This document shows positions 40,231 through 54,197 of a stretch of 64,000 bases of DNA, piece after piece (the first letter of the stretch is position 1; each line of letters opens with the position of its first letter). Origin of the DNA: Sclerurus mexicanus. Lineage: Eukaryota > Chordata > Aves > Passeriformes > Furnariidae. The translations under genes and the position numbers were made by a program. The notes under the pieces were generated by a model. The model was not told the DNA's origin. It was given only the letters and a program-made list of their open reading frames with translations, and did no database searches. The stretch spans positions 881,144 through 945,143 of the forward strand of contig VWZF01007168.1 of NCBI GenBank assembly GCA_013396755.1, read 5' to 3'.

Positions 40231-41216
40231 TTTTTTATGTTCATCCATTTTAATCCATACTCAGCCAGCTTCTCCTTAAATGCACTTCTAGCCTGCATTG
40301 TTCTTTGGCTGGTACACATGCAGGTCACTACAATAGATCATTTTTTGTTTTACCTGAAAAGTACCCAGGCAAGTTTTGAGGCTTCAGGATATAAGGCAAC
40401 GTTTATATGAAATAGTTACGATGCTCATATAACTCAGTTTAAATATAGGGTGAAACCCTGCCCATGCTGAAGGAAAAATACAGGGAACTGGTGTTCTGTG
40501 GAGCAAGAATGTACACATACCTGCTCTGAAGTTGAGGAGGAGGCAGTGTGGTTGGATACTTGGGTGAAGATGAAAGGGAAAAAGAATAAGGTTAATTTAA
40601 TGGCAAGGATTTACTATAAACTGCCAAACAGAAGGAGTAGGTGTGGATGAGGCTATTTTTGTGCAGCTATGTAATGCATCAAAATAGCAGGGTTGTGAGA
40701 GATGGTTTTAATTAAGTTTGTATCTTTGAAAGAGTAATTTTGCTTTCAACCTAAGGAATAAAAACTAGTCAGATGGACACAATATTTTTATTTGAATAAA
40801 TCGTTGGTAGTAGCAGTTTTAGGTGTGATTCTAACTAACCAGCCCATACCACTTGAAAATCCAAAGGGAGGAAACATGTTGATGCAAATGATTATGATGT
40901 ATTTGGTATTCTAAGAAGAGGATGCATGTATGGAAGAGAAGGATGAAGACAGACAGAAGTATATTTCAGCAAGGGAGACTTAGCAAATTCAAAGTGTTGT
41001 TAGGTAGGGTCTCATGGGAAGACAGAATGAAAGAAGGATAACTATCAGGGTAGAAAACTATACCTTTTAATTAGAGAATTAATTAAATCTTGGAACAGCA
41101 AAATATCTCAATACAAAAAAAAAAAGAGAAGTTAATGAATATGATAAATTAGAGAAATTATCTGAAGTTAGTAATGTGAAAACCAATAAAGAAAAATGCA
41201 TATTAAGGCACTAAGG

Positions 41217-41285
41217 GTTAAAAAAACCAAACCAAAACAAAAACCACAAAAAACTCCCAACAAACAGAAAACCAACAAATACAAA
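41217..41285. repeat. A/C-rich low-complexity tract
   Basis: A runs broken by C and CC (AAACCAAACCAAAACAAAAA and similar). It generates a lysine/proline/asparagine-rich open frame that should not be taken as a gene. Confidence 0.7.
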
Positions 41286-43984
41286 ATGAGGAATTACTCC
41301 TTAGGCAGAAGAATTGCAGAAAAGGATTTTGGAGAGATTGCACACATTAACACAATAAATGTAAATCAACAGTTTGATGTGGTTAAAAAAATTGGATTTC
41401 TTTCTAGGGGGTATTAGCAGCTGTGTTGTGCATAAAACAGATAGTAATTGTTCTGCTTTTTTTTCCAGATCTAGTGAGGCCTCAGCAAAAATTATGTGTC
41501 TAATTTTAGGAATTACTCTCTATGAATTATGTAAGCAAGTTAGAATGAGTTCAGAGTAGCACTAGAAATGCCAAAGGATTTAGACAGTATGATCTCTGAG
41601 GAGAATTTGAAAGCACTGAGTTAACTTAGTTTAGAAAAATAAGACTGCTAAAGGATCAATCCTCCTGTATATACAGACATAGTGGTTTTTACCGATCTTC
41701 CATGTTCACCAGAGGACAAGGACAATGTTGGCTGAATTTACAATACGAGAGGCTTAAGTTAAATGGGAAAAGATAATATTTTTAAAAAAATTGATAATTA
41801 ATAACAGGAACAAGCTGCCTGGTGTAAAAATAGTATTTCTATTACTAGAGGCTTTGCAAGAGAGAGTAGGAAAGCATCTATTAAGAATGGTCTAGCCTGC
41901 TTCAGTAGAGAGATGTGGATTCAGTAACTTTTTGTTCTTATCCCATTCTAATATTTCCAGGTTTAGTTTTTCTTTTAATTAATGGTAGTAATACCTTGGA
42001 CTTTGGAGAGTATTTTACCCCTGAATGAGGCTGATGTGACTAAGAGTGGAGCTGCAAACTAGCTCCACTATACAGAATAAGAGTGAGATTTACATCTCCT
42101 TTCTTCTTACCAGTTTTTATACTGGATCATGGGATTTAGAGTATGATCCCCAGAAACTAGATAATCAGATGGAAAATAAACTGAATATGTAGCATAAAGT
42201 TGCATAACTCATTTATGTTATGGTGTTAATTATGTAAGTTCAGATTGATGCTAACAATCTAAAATAAGATAACTCCCGCTTGAGGGCCTTTTTTCGGATT
42301 CAAATTATAATTTAATTATTCAAATAAACTTTTATTCTTGTGGATGATACATTATCAATGTTATTTGAATAATTTTGCAAAATGCAGAAATTAACATAGA
42401 TAAGTGAATAAATCCAAATGGAACTATACCTTTGATAATCAAATGATGTCCTATATAAAAATCCTCACACACATTAAATATTGAAGAGACTGATTTTCAT
42501 GAAAATGCTTTGAAAATTTGATCATTAGAGCCTTCCTCAAATATTTTCAGTGTAAAAAAAATATTTACTTACATCTCCCTGTCAAATCAATGCCAGTCAT
42601 GAGTTACAGAGAAGCAATCACTCAAGCATTAGCCATGTACAATGGATACCACCAGCACATAAACAGTGTTATAATTAATACAATGATCTAGTTGTTGCTT
42701 TGCTCTGAATAAATAGAAAATTGATAGTTTCACGTGGAGGTCTTTATGGAATTAGTGATATATTAATGCACTCTAATTGTATAAGATGTTGTGAAAGACT
42801 GGATTAAGATACATATTTAGGATAGGTTTTCCGTTAACTTCTGTTATGTTGAAGAAAACGTTAGAGATATTTATTTTTATGATCAATAACTGAGACCCTT
42901 TAAAAACAACACATTCATTAGTACTAGGGTGTGAAAGGAATAAGAAGTGTATTCTTAAATTGCTGTAAAATCTATTTCTTACAAGCATCTCAATCCATAT
43001 GTATGGTTGATTGTTTAGGTACAATAGCAATATTCAGAATGTGCCTTCTTTTTGAACATTTGCTCATGACAATGGAAGTGATCCACTGTGCTAAATTTCC
43101 CTCATCTTTTGCTGTCCCTTTCGAAATCCAACCTTTATAGGTTTTGAAGAACTGCCATATACAACCACAGGGTAGATTTCTTAGATTTCATTAGTAAAAA
43201 ACTTAAGATTTTATCACAGGATAAATAAGGGCACTCCCATCACTGCTGTCCTGTCACTGCCCAGGTACTATAGATGATGTATTTACCACCTAAAATTAGG
43301 CTTACAGGAGACAAAGCCATTTAGTCTTAAAATTCTGTAGAGTTCATGAAGAGAGAGATATTTTAAATTAGGCCTCTTCTCTGAAACAGAGGATAATTTT
43401 ACAAAAATCTCTCTGATTACCTGCCTAAAATACAGAGATGGAAAATCCTGAACTATCATCTGGAAGCAAAGGAGGGGGCTGTGATACAGAGCTCAGCAGA
43501 ACTGGAGCAGAGTAGGGAGGAACCCAAGTGTCGCAGCCAGGATCATAGGTACAAATCAGGTTATTAATGAAGTATTGAGACAAGTCAAATAAACTGGGAG
43601 GGAGATGCTGAAAGAGGGTAATCATCGCTATGCAGTCAAGAAGAATGGAAAAGGGAAAAAACAGGTAACTCATGGGGAAAATCCTGGTGTGGAAAAAAAT
43701 GGAGAAAATGAAAAGTAGTTGGAAAAGACTTCAAAAGACTCTGTGACCACAGTCATGTGCTCCTCTGCAGAAATTAGAGTTGAAGTAGACACACACGAAG
43801 CAAGACAGCCTTCTGCTGATAACCTATGCAGGTCATCACCATGATACAACAGTTTATGTTTTGTTTTGTTTGACTTCAGTTTACATTTTATAAAATGCAG
43901 ACAGAGAGGAACACATTAAGGAAATACAAAGTTTTCAAGTATTCAAAATTAAGAAGTACCAGGCAGAGGCTTGCCCCTTACGTG

Positions 43985-44390
43985 AGAACATTACCTTTAA
44001 TTGCTTGATCACAGGACCTGGCCCCATGTGCCTGCTCTTGTTACGGAGGTGATTGTCACAGCGCCTTAAGTTTCATTTTCTCTGCAGCTGGAGGCTTTGA
44101 AAAATTACTGTATTGCTTTCTATTAAATAAACATCATCTACACCATCTATGCTTTGTACTGCAATTATTCACTGAATGTAGCTAAAGAATAATGAATATG
44201 TAATAACATCCATGCTAATACAAATGATATAGTGGGAGCCTGAATCAAGGTGGCATAGGTGACCTTAATTTAATTGCTGGATCTTTTTTGACAGCTTGAT
44301 TTTGTCCATTGAGTTCTTCTAGTCTGGGCTGTTCTTTGCCTTGACCTTTCAGCAGTCTAAAATTGCTTGTGAAATGTATGAATTATCATG
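43985..44390. promoter_or_regulatory. Candidate conserved noncoding element
   Basis: Complex unique sequence with motifs common in enhancers: CTTTAATTGCTTGATCAC, GGTGATTGTCACAGCGCC, TGCAATTATTCACTGAATG, CCTTAATTTAATTGC. No repeat or coding signature is present. Regulatory function is inferred from texture only. Confidence 0.22.
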
Positions 44391-44417
44391 GGTAAATATC
44401 TCTCTGCAATTGAACTG

Positions 44418-44458
44418 TTTTTTTGGTTTGGGGGTTTTTTTGTGGTTTTTTTTTTATG
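44418..44458. repeat. G/T-rich tract
   Basis: T runs broken by GG, GGGGG and GTGG, the reverse-orientation equivalent of the A/C-rich tracts elsewhere in the window. It explains the phenylalanine/glycine-rich open frame over it. Confidence 0.7.
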
Positions 44459-47400
44459 TCAAAGAGGAAAATTTGCTTTTAAAAGCTCCTTTCTCATCCA
44501 AGTTTCACTGAAGCACTTTGTCTGGCAGAGTAATTTTGCCTTGCTGCCTGATTTGTATTGTTCTTGCAGCTTTTTTGCTGTAGTCACAGAATTTTTTCTA
44601 GGTGCACTTGAGAGATATATCTTGACTGTAACTAGAAAATCAGTGGCAAGATTTTATTCCTATAAGCAGTTCATGAATTCAAAGCAGACTTTTTTTTTTT
44701 TAATTCAATTGTATTCTTTATCCTTTGTTTTTCCTTGACCTGCCCTTCTAACATCATAGGAGTGAGAAAGCAATCTATTAGTGCTTTTAGGGGAAAAAAG
44801 TCCCTTATCACATGCCCCTCAGCAAAAAGAAATAAAAAAAAAAGAAAAAAAATAGTTCACTGAAGAAAGAGGTAGCAGAAATTAATGAAAATTTCCTTTA
44901 AAATTTAAGAGCAAGTAAAATGTAAGAGTATAGATGAAGAAAATAAAATGAAAGAAACCTAATGAAAAGCTGGAGGTATCTCATGAAGAAGAGAGAAAAA
45001 GGGTAATAGAATAGTCTGTCTAATATCTGGAGGCCTCAACATTTGCAGCATGCAACATTACCTTTTCCTGAACGTTTCTTGTGTACATAGGTTGGGGAAA
45101 ATCTGTGATGACATGTGTCCTTGGAACACATACATAGTCTGAACAGAAACATAGTCTTGCAAAGAACTGTTCTCTGGAAGCTGTATAAAGCCATCCTTTC
45201 CAAAACTTACTGCCGTCCTCTTTCATCTGAACATCTCTCTGCCCTCTGGGAACACTGCTGCCCTGGGACAGTAAATGTAATGCCAGAAGTCTGCTCTCAT
45301 CATGAGCTAGTCCTTCATTTAGTGGTGACTATATTTAGCTTGTAAACTACTTCGTTCAACTTACCCAACACAACTATTAGAGTTGCAAAGGATGTGACAG
45401 GGCAAATGATCAAAAATACTCTGTGTAATGCAATTTCACTCGTGTTTTAAAAATAGCCGCATGTAAAACCTGTGGACAAATTAAAAAAAAAAAAAAAGTG
45501 AAAATATTGAATAGTGCCAGAATAATTCATCTACTGGTAGATTTGCTGTGTAGTAAGAAAGAAAGCGACTGGAAGTACTGTGTTAGCAAAACACAACTGA
45601 ACAGGAAACAAATAAACAGACAGAAGCTGACTTGCTAATTATCACTACTAAGAAACCGTTAGTGATTTGTCTGTGTGCCAAATGCTGCTTTCAGCGGGTA
45701 GGGTACAGTTTATTCTACACTGCTTGCTCTCTCCTTTCCCCCCTCTTTTCCTTATGTTAACCAAATGAAACTGAATTATTTTCAAGAAGGCAGCATCATA
45801 TGTTTTTAGTAAGGACAACTGTTTCTGGCTTTCCTTTTATTTTCTCCCACCGGCATGGAGTAACCTATTCGACTGTTTCTGAGGAAAGCATAAATTTGTC
45901 AGAAAACATAAAGGTGACTTGTGGCACATTCATTGTATGCTGCAGTGTTCATTACATATTTTCTAGGGAGATAGGGAAGATTTACCTGTTGTCTCTCTGG
46001 ACCCAGAAATAACTTCTTGTTCAGGTAATATCTATCCATGGATATCACTGATAGTTTAGATACAATAGGTAAAGAGTGCCTTCTGACACACATTAAATCT
46101 GAATTGTATGGTAGGCACCATGAAATTAAACACCTGGGTGACTCAGTGTGCTTTGTTTGTTGTTTTCCACTCCCTGTTGAATAGGTTCCTCTAGTATTAC
46201 ATTTATATTAAATATGATTTTATTAAATTCAGCAACACAAGGCATTTGAAAAGCTATGAGAAAACTGAAGGTTTTCAGGTAGAGAAAGGATAATTGGGTC
46301 CTCAGGCAACTAAAACAGCATAAAAATGTTTGTTTTTCAATATCAAAGAGCCGGTTAGATTTGGAAGAGGTGTATTTCTTTGTTCCATGACTTTGCTAGC
46401 CATGCTTTAAACCTGCATTCAAATACATTAATGTCTTTAACCCCACACAGCAAACATTTGCCAAAAGCTGTAGATACATCCAGTGTAGGTCATTACCTAA
46501 TAGTCATTACTTGGTAGAGTCAGTAGTAGAATATTGAATTGTCACCAGACTTCAGCAATAACATCCTGCCAGAAAATACAAGGCAATTTATGTTATTTCA
46601 AGCCATTGTTCCAGACTGTAAGCTCAGAAAGAGATCGCTCCATTGATTGCACAGTCATTTTATGTTTTACAGCACTGGGACTAGAGGCATTTCAAATATA
46701 ATTCATGAATCTGGAAGATGGCATTTTAAAAAAAGCATCAGACATAGTGCAGCAATGTGCTCAAATCTGTAATCATATTCTACACTTTCCCTGGCAGTAA
46801 GACCTAGGCAAAGTGGATAGAATATATCTGGCAGTCATCACCCTTGGCTTTATGTGAACAATAGAAAAATGAATATAATTAAGACTGGTCTCTCTGGTCC
46901 TAATGAAATTGTGGATCTTGTGGCTAAGCCTTGTCAAGGCCACTGATGACTTTTTGAATAAACCAAATAACACTTGGAAAAACTTCTTTACATTTGAACA
47001 GTGTTCTGGCAACCAGAACCCAAATCTACAAAATCAGACACTTGGCTATGGGGAGATCCTGTGACCTCAGTACCTGGTGATCAGGTTTGTTATGTGTCTG
47101 TTCACGGGTCTAATTAACTGGTGTTAGGTGTACAACCTTAACATTTTAGAGCTGCTTTTTTTTTGTTGTTTTCTTTTATTATTTATTCCTGACTTTCCAT
47201 TTGTCTATGGTATAATTTTGCTCTGGTGGATCAAAACAATAATAGTGGCCAAATATCAAATGACTTTTTCATTCCTTTAATTTTCTGCAACCAGGAGAGA
47301 GCAGGCCAGTATTCAAAAGCTTATTGTCACCTCTGACTACTCCTGAAATAATCGGGGCTGTAGAAAGTTTTAATGGGTAGACTTACACTATTAAACAATA

Positions 47401-48871
47401 TTTAATAGTTAGATATAAATCATGCTAGATCTTTTATTGAGATCTGTTCTTTACAAGTAGAGTAGGGACAGCATGTACCAAGCTGGAAGGAATTTTAGGC
47501 TAGGAACTCCTGAAATGTCTTGTGCACCTGCAGGCCTGGAGCAAAATAAAATCAACTCTGATAGCTAATACTAGAGAACAGGAGGCACTGTGTTTCGTTA
47601 CATAAGACATGTCAGTGTCACCCCTTCTCTCCCTCTGTGCTTTGAAAGAGCACAGAGTGATCTGCTTCCACATCTTTGCTGGACTGGTTCTTCTGGCCAA
47701 GGCAGAGGCAGAGAGAGGCAGGTTCCTGACCTTTATTTTTACATCTGTTTCTTTGTGACAAGGCTCTGGCTGTTTTCACTATTAGTTTTAAACAAACTTC
47801 ATGAGGGGAAAAATCGTCTTCTATTCTGACCTCTAGGATTGCTGTAACTTAAGTTATGGTGTTAAGTTTATGACTAAAAAGAGGAAAGGCTGGCAATTTC
47901 AGAAGCACGTGTCAGAATTCGGAGTGAAGATACGTTATTATTAGACATTTTTGTATCCTTTTAATGACAAGTATGAGGACGATGTTTACATTAAAAGTCT
48001 TATCAGTGCCAACAAAAGCAAGGCTTGCCTCCCTAACAATAGGAACCCTGTTATTACATCTTGATGAGTGCTAGGAGAAAAATGTCTCCCTGCTGCCGTT
48101 GCTCAATTGGGCTGGAATAAGCAGTGTGAAAGGAAAACATGGAACTCATCACAGCTTATCTATGAGTGTGACTGCATCAAGAAACTGGGGATTTTTTTTT
48201 TGCAGCCTGTGACAGAAATACTTCAGCATCTCTGGCTATTGTTAAGAAGCTGTCATTGTCATGGTAGCCTGGCTCCACAAGACTGCTGTCCAGAGAATGT
48301 TAGCCATTGAGGGGTTAATGCAAAAGAAAAGAGATGTAAAATAGAAAACAAGATGAAAGAAATGAAAGTAATTAGACAGCACAAATGCTGCTGAGCCTCT
48401 TTCCAAAAATAGCAGACTTAACATTTCTTACTAGCAAGAACAGAAGTATCTTAGTGACATTGGCTTTGTGGTAGGAGAAATATAAATAAAAGCAAGCAGT
48501 TATGAAAGCAGTTGAAAGGAGAACTAGAAAACACATGAAAGACCTTGGAATGACTCAATCTGATTACAAAGGAGTAGGAACCTCAACATTAAAGCTAATG
48601 TTAATATTCTCAAAATTAATTAACAAAATGAAAATAATTAGGATGAACTAGGAAACAGGCATCCTCACTAGTCTGTTAACCTAATTTGGTTAGAAGAGCC
48701 TTTTTGTTGATTTTCTTTTTTAAATTAACAGATTATGAAAGCCAGAAGAACTTGACTTATTTTTTTTCTTGCTTTTTCTGATGTAGACTGTAAACCAGTT
48801 GTCTGCTTACCCTTTCTTGTTTGTATTACCTCTTTGTTGATTGGAAAATGGTGTGAAAAACCTCCTTCATT

Positions 48872-49675
48872 TTCACAGAATCACAGAATATGATGAATTG
48901 AAAGGGTCCTACAGGGATCATTGAGTTCTTCTCCTGGTCCTGTGCAGGACCATCCCCAAGAGTCACATTGTGTGCCTGAGAATATTGACCAAATGCTTCT
49001 TGAATTCTGCCAGGCTTGGTGCTGTGACCACTTCCCTGGGGAGCCTGTTCCAGTGGTCAAATACCCTCTGGGTGTTTTTCTAATATCCAATCTAAACCTC
49101 CCCTGACACAACTTCAGGCCATTCCCTCAGGTTCTGTCACTGGTCACCACAGAGAAGAGATCAGTGCCTGTCCCTCCTCTTCCCCTCATGAGGAAGTTGT
49201 AACTGCAATGAGGTCTCCCCTCAGTCTCCTCTTCTCCAGGGTCAACAGACCAAGTGCCCTCAGCCACTCCTCATACAGCTTCCCCTCAACGCCCTTTACC
49301 ATCTTCGTTGCCCTCCTTTGGACACTCTCTAACAGCTTAATATCTTTCTTGTATTGCAGTGCCCAAAACTGCAAACGATGTTCAAGGTGAGGCTGCACCA
49401 GAGCAGAGCAGGACAATCCCCTCCCTCGACCAGCTGGTGATGCTTTGCCTGATGCCCCCAAGGATGTGGTTGGCCCTCCTGGTTGCCAAGGCACTGCTGA
49501 CTCATATTCAACTTGCCAACAACCAGGACCCCCAGGTCCCTCTCCACTGCACTGCTTTCCAGCATCTTATTCCCTAGTCTGTCCATGCGTCCTGGGTTGC
49601 CCCATCCCAGGTACATAACTACTTGCACTTTCCCTTGTTGAACTTCATGTGGTGATTGCCCAGTTCTCTGGATTG
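48872..49675 (-). mobile_element. CR1 LINE with decayed reverse-transcriptase C-terminus
   Basis: This is the longest CR1 copy, about 800 bases in minus orientation. Its 3' end is the CR1 tail ATTCTGTGATTCTGTGAAAA (minus strand, near 48872-48889). The minus strand encodes broken pieces of the CR1 ORF2 C-terminal region: a KFNKGKC-type start near 49650, RLGNKMLESSAVERDLGVLV and KLNMSQQCL in one frame, then VQPHLEHRLQFWALQYKKDI, VQRRATKMVKG and LEKRRLRGDLIAV in another. Thus at least one frameshift lies around 49465-49495, and a stop occurs soon after RGDLIAV. Further fragments (GRFRLDIRKT) follow in a third segment. The element is 5'-truncated and dead. Confidence 0.95.
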
Positions 49676-52600
49676 CATCATTGCAATTCTATTTTGAAAA
49701 AAAGAAAAAAATAGAACAAGGAGGATGATGGTAGACACTATGTAGAGTCCTATTTTTAGATCCCTTGTTTGTTTTGGCGCAGTTCAAAACTGAGAGTCAA
49801 GTTGTTGGATGTCAACCAGCTCTTTGAAATTTTTGATGAGGTTTAAATCTGACGAATCCCACCCTTAAAACAGGTAATGTATTTTTTTTATCAGTCATTT
49901 TTGAATGTAGTCTGAGGTTTGATGTAAATAAAAAAACCCACTTAGAGTTGACCTGCTTTTGGCTGAATCTTTGGTCATAGATTACTTTGGCACAAAAGCA
50001 GATGGCTCAGATATACTTATGTTGTAAGTAGAGTGTTCAACTGATCCACATTTGTGGATCTAGGTGTGGTATGTTCACAGGACGTATGGTTTTGGGTTTT
50101 TCTAAGGTACTCTTGGGGTTTGGATTAATAAATTATTCAAAATAAAGGATGATGAGTACATCAGTTTTTAATGCAAGAAATCGAGCTTCTGCTAACAATA
50201 AACTCAATTGTAATATTTAAAAGGAATATATTAAAAACCCCCAAAAGGATAACTTAATAAGTAGTATTAAAAACCCTATATAAAAATGTAGGGAAAAAGA
50301 TACCTGCCCCAAAACTCATTGTAGAAAGAGGTATTAATATAAATAGCAAAGCAAGGAATGCAGACATGTCCAATTAATGGAAAGTCACCATAGAAAAGCA
50401 GATCTAATTTTCTCTGGTGATGAAGGCCCAACAGACAAATCTAACCTAAGACAGAAGTGGAACCTAATATAAGGGGTTTCCTCTATGTATCATGTTGCAG
50501 AGAAGCCACAATGTTTTACCATAACCTAGATTTACTGAGAGTCATTCAAGGGTCAGCCTAAGGGCATGTAAGGACTCCTGCTTCACTAAAGCTCCTCCAA
50601 CCAGAAGCAGCCAGCTAATGCCTGAAAGCTTCTCATGGCTAGAAATGTGGGGAAAATGCAAGTGCTTACAATTGTACAGAGATTAGAAAAATTAAATATT
50701 AACTCAAATTAACAAGTACTTGCTAACTGGTAAACTGTAGTAACATGACCCAGGAAAAGTTTCAAGTTTTTCCATTTTAGGTGCTGTTTGTGGTAGACAA
50801 AAGCAAACAGGCAACTGCAGGCTCTCTATGCTTCTGCTCAGGTTATCCTCGTAGTACATCTTATTCTGGATTTGCAGTGCCTTCTAAATGCTCCAACTAG
50901 AGTAGCATTTACACTTTGTGCTGGGTGAGTGAGGCAGCTAAAATTTGCTGCTGAGATAGGCCCATGTGTTCAGAAGGAAAAATTTTCAGGTTTTGTGCTT
51001 TGCTTCCTGCATTTCCAGAGTAAACTCAGAAAAAATATAGGTGACAGGGAAATCAGCGCAAGAAGTTGATGTTTAGTAAGTTTGCTCTTCATTTGAATGA
51101 AATGGAACAGTACTAATGTGATTTGTATTTTGCCTCATTCACCCTGTAGTCTAAAGTAATGAATTTTGGATATTGAAATAAAATTAGTCTTGTTAAAATG
51201 AAATAGAACAGTACTGCTAAGATACAATACTTTACATTTTCACATGTAGTTCATAAGCAATTTTCAGCTGCAAATAGTACAGTCTTCACTATACCAAACT
51301 GCACTTTCAAAAGGAGGTAAATGGCATTCATGGACTTCTTTGACAGCTGTTGCCTTCTACTAGAGATGCAATGTAGATTGCAAAGAACACTGCCCATTTA
51401 CAGTAAATATCTTGCTGATCAGAATATGTCCACTGTATCCAAATGGATCTTTCTTTCTACTCAGAGAAATGTTTGAGGTATGACTTCAAAACCAAGCGAC
51501 TAATGCTTTAACAGACCAAACCACAAACAACAAACAAAAAACCAAAACAAAACACAACAAAAAAACACTCAAACAAAAAAAAACCCACAACCCCCAACAA
51601 CAAACTTCTTTTGGACTTTTGTCTTCTGTTTCCATTGCTGGAACTAGTCATTCTGCATCAGTACATGAAAAGCCACCTTTCATTCAAGGGATTATCAATT
51701 CAAATCCACTTGCAAGTTTCTAAACCATTTTCCTGTTAAAAATGATCCTGGCCTTGTAATCGCATCAGTTGTTGACCGGCTTCTATCTGGGCAAGGCAGA
51801 ATGTCATGATTGATGCAGAAACTTGGCACATGCTAGCTCTGGCCAAAGAGCATTTCTAAATGGATTATCCACAGAACAGCTCTTGATACAGGATCACAGA
51901 GGAATCCACAGCTGTGTTCGCCCATCTCTGTACCTAATGCTTTTTCATGGCTATTCAGTGGAGAATTACTGAAAAGCATTTTGTAGAGCTCCATCTCTTG
52001 TGTGTGTTTTGGCTTCAGATGTTCTTTGCAGATTTACAGTGGATCTGCAATACCACCAGATATTCTTTTTTAGGTCTGTTTTTGCAACGATTGACACAGG
52101 AAGACCTAAGAAACTGTATATTTAAAATACATAAACACATGCAAAATATACTTACATATTAAAAAAAAATAGAGGAAAAGTTGAATTCATAATGGTTTGT
52201 AGATTGCTGTCTAGAAAATACATGCATGATATAGGCTAACCCAAATCAAAGACACACGATAGAGCAGTTCATGATCATCTGTTAAGATACAAGGATGATG
52301 GTTTAATTATATACATATTCCCATGGATTATTCCTTCCAGTTTAGTACCAGAGTAAACTCTATTAACATATATTTACATATTCTGAGGCACCTCAGACAG
52401 CCTAACTCTAATATTCCTTTAGAACATCAACACTTCCAAGGGAACAGAATCCTGATGGCATCAGTCACATTCTCTAATTTTTATGGTAGTGGCTTACGTT
52501 TGAGAACATCTCCTTTGGGGTTCTGCATTAGCATTAGACCTGTGGTCTTCATGTGGGTTAACCTAAATTACATATCTTAATCCCAGCAGTGTAGATTCAC

Positions 52601-54155
52601 TTCACAGGGCACACCTGTAGGCCTGGAATATATAAAAAGAGCACTCCACCAGCTCAAAGTTTTCTGCAAATGACTTGCATTTCAGAAGGGGGATATGAGG
52701 AGAGTCCTTGTTATTCAAAGGAACGCTAGCAGGATTCAGGATGCAGCCTGACAGAATGGACGACCTTCTTTTCTCCAAGTAATGGCATGGAAAAAAATCA
52801 CACAGGAGACACAAACAGAAAAAGAGCAGTCCAGGAGAACTTATGGAGCAGAGCAGCAGGCATACAGAACACAGCAGATACATAAGGGCAGTGTGCTGCC
52901 AGGGTCTTGGCATTAGATCTATGTTTTGAGAGAAGTGTATGAGAAGAAGGGAATTTTTAGTTCCTTTAGAAGTTTACTTATTGAAAGAACCTTTATTATG
53001 CTAACTCTGTGATCACTGCCCTCTGAAAAATTACCCAAAGAATGTATTTGGAATTAGCCGGTGAACTTTGTTCTGTGTTGCCAGCGTATTTTGTTTGAAC
53101 TTCATGCACGAACATGCCCATTTCTCAATATAGCATTCTCAATTTTCTTTCTCTTCTCGTGTAATTCTGCAGTTGCTTGAGAGGAAAAGCAAAAAGGTCC
53201 ATTTGGTCTTGACACTTATGAATGCCTTTTTCATCAGAAGGAGAAAAAAACCTCAGTGATAGGATACTGGGTCTGTGTTTAAGTCATCCAAGTGTTTGAC
53301 TAGATCTTGCACTATAAATAGCATCAAAACTAGAATGTGTTTATGTGAATAATCTGCTTTACTCTGTGTATATAAAAGTAAACACTTAAATCACTGATTT
53401 CACAAGAATAAAAAACCTAATTTTCCATCCAACATTGCACTGACTCTAAATATTTCTAAACTTATAATTGGCATAAAATCAGAGAACAAAATTAGGTGAA
53501 AGGATGATAGAAACTTGACTCATGCGGTAATGTGGTTTTCCAAGGTTCAGCATGTGGATGCTTTGGCAGGCAGAATTGGATTAAGTTTGTCTTTTGAAAT
53601 GCCTTCCAAAGTATTTTGAAAACATTTCTGCTACAATATAACACAAATCCAACTAATTCTGAAATAGATGATAAACATGATTAACTCTGTAGTGGAAGCG
53701 TTAGGTGAGAACTGTTGCCATTCTGCTGAATTAAGAAGGGGATGATATCACTGTAATGGGTATTTTTGTATTAGGGTATGTCATAAGGGTTGTAATTAAA
53801 CAGTCCATGATGAAATTGCATCTGCCTGTTTTGACAACATGTTGTTTCAAAAATAAATTCCCTTTCATCGTCTTCAGATACCTACACATTGATTGTCTGT
53901 AGATAAATTCCCCTTCTGTCCCTTTCAAACGACCATACAAAAACCAAGTTTTTCTCTATTTCCTGGATCAAGACCATATTTTATCCCCCAAATTACCTTT
54001 TATATGACTGGGGTTTTTTAAAATTATTCTACATGATTTCTGTTTTCTTGTACTATGCACACAAATAGGCAGATGGGCAATTCAATCAAAAATAGCTTCC
54101 ATTTAAATCATGAATGTGAATCTGAGTGAGATTATCCCAGACTTTTTTTCCCCTG

Positions 54156-54158
<3 letters not shown>
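49676..54158. other. Gene-free intergenic block
   Basis: No exon, RNA gene or clear transposon is visible apart from an A/C-rich tract (51514-51606). A minus open frame at 52602-52913 begins with a hydrophobic leucine/cysteine-rich segment but has no homologue I recognise and is probably chance. Confidence 0.55.
51514..51606. repeat. A/C-rich low-complexity tract
   Basis: About 90 bases composed almost entirely of A and C in irregular CAAA, CCAAAA and CAACAA units, followed at once by normal sequence. Same class as the tracts at 41217 and 56631. Confidence 0.8.

Positions 54159-54194
<36 letters not shown>
54159..54194. repeat. (AT)18 microsatellite
   Basis: Thirty-six bases of uninterrupted AT dinucleotides, directly preceded by CCCCTGAAA. 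Likely length-polymorphic. Confidence 0.98.

Positions 54195-54197
<3 letters not shown>

Larger units (their letters stand above)
25401..48871. other. Gene-free AT-rich intergenic block
   Basis: About 23 kb with no supportable exon, RNA gene or intact transposon. It contains A/C- or G/T-rich tracts (41217-41285, 44418-44458), homopolymer runs, and long complex AT-rich stretches, two of which (39830-40230 and 43985-44390) look like candidate conserved noncoding elements. Open frames here, the longest being 178 codons on minus at 33155-33691, show no known domain. Confidence 0.6.

Noticed and set aside
41196..41417. Lysine/proline/asparagine-rich plus open frame
   Set aside because: It is a translation of an A/C-rich tract.
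48881..49628. Overlapping open frames on both strands around 49 kb
   Set aside because: They lie inside the CR1 LINE. Minus-strand pieces are retrotransposon ORF2 remnants and plus-strand ones are shadows.
52602..52913. Minus open frame with a signal-peptide-like hydrophobic start
   Set aside because: Composition-driven leucine/cysteine run, no known homologue, no upstream promoter or splice context.
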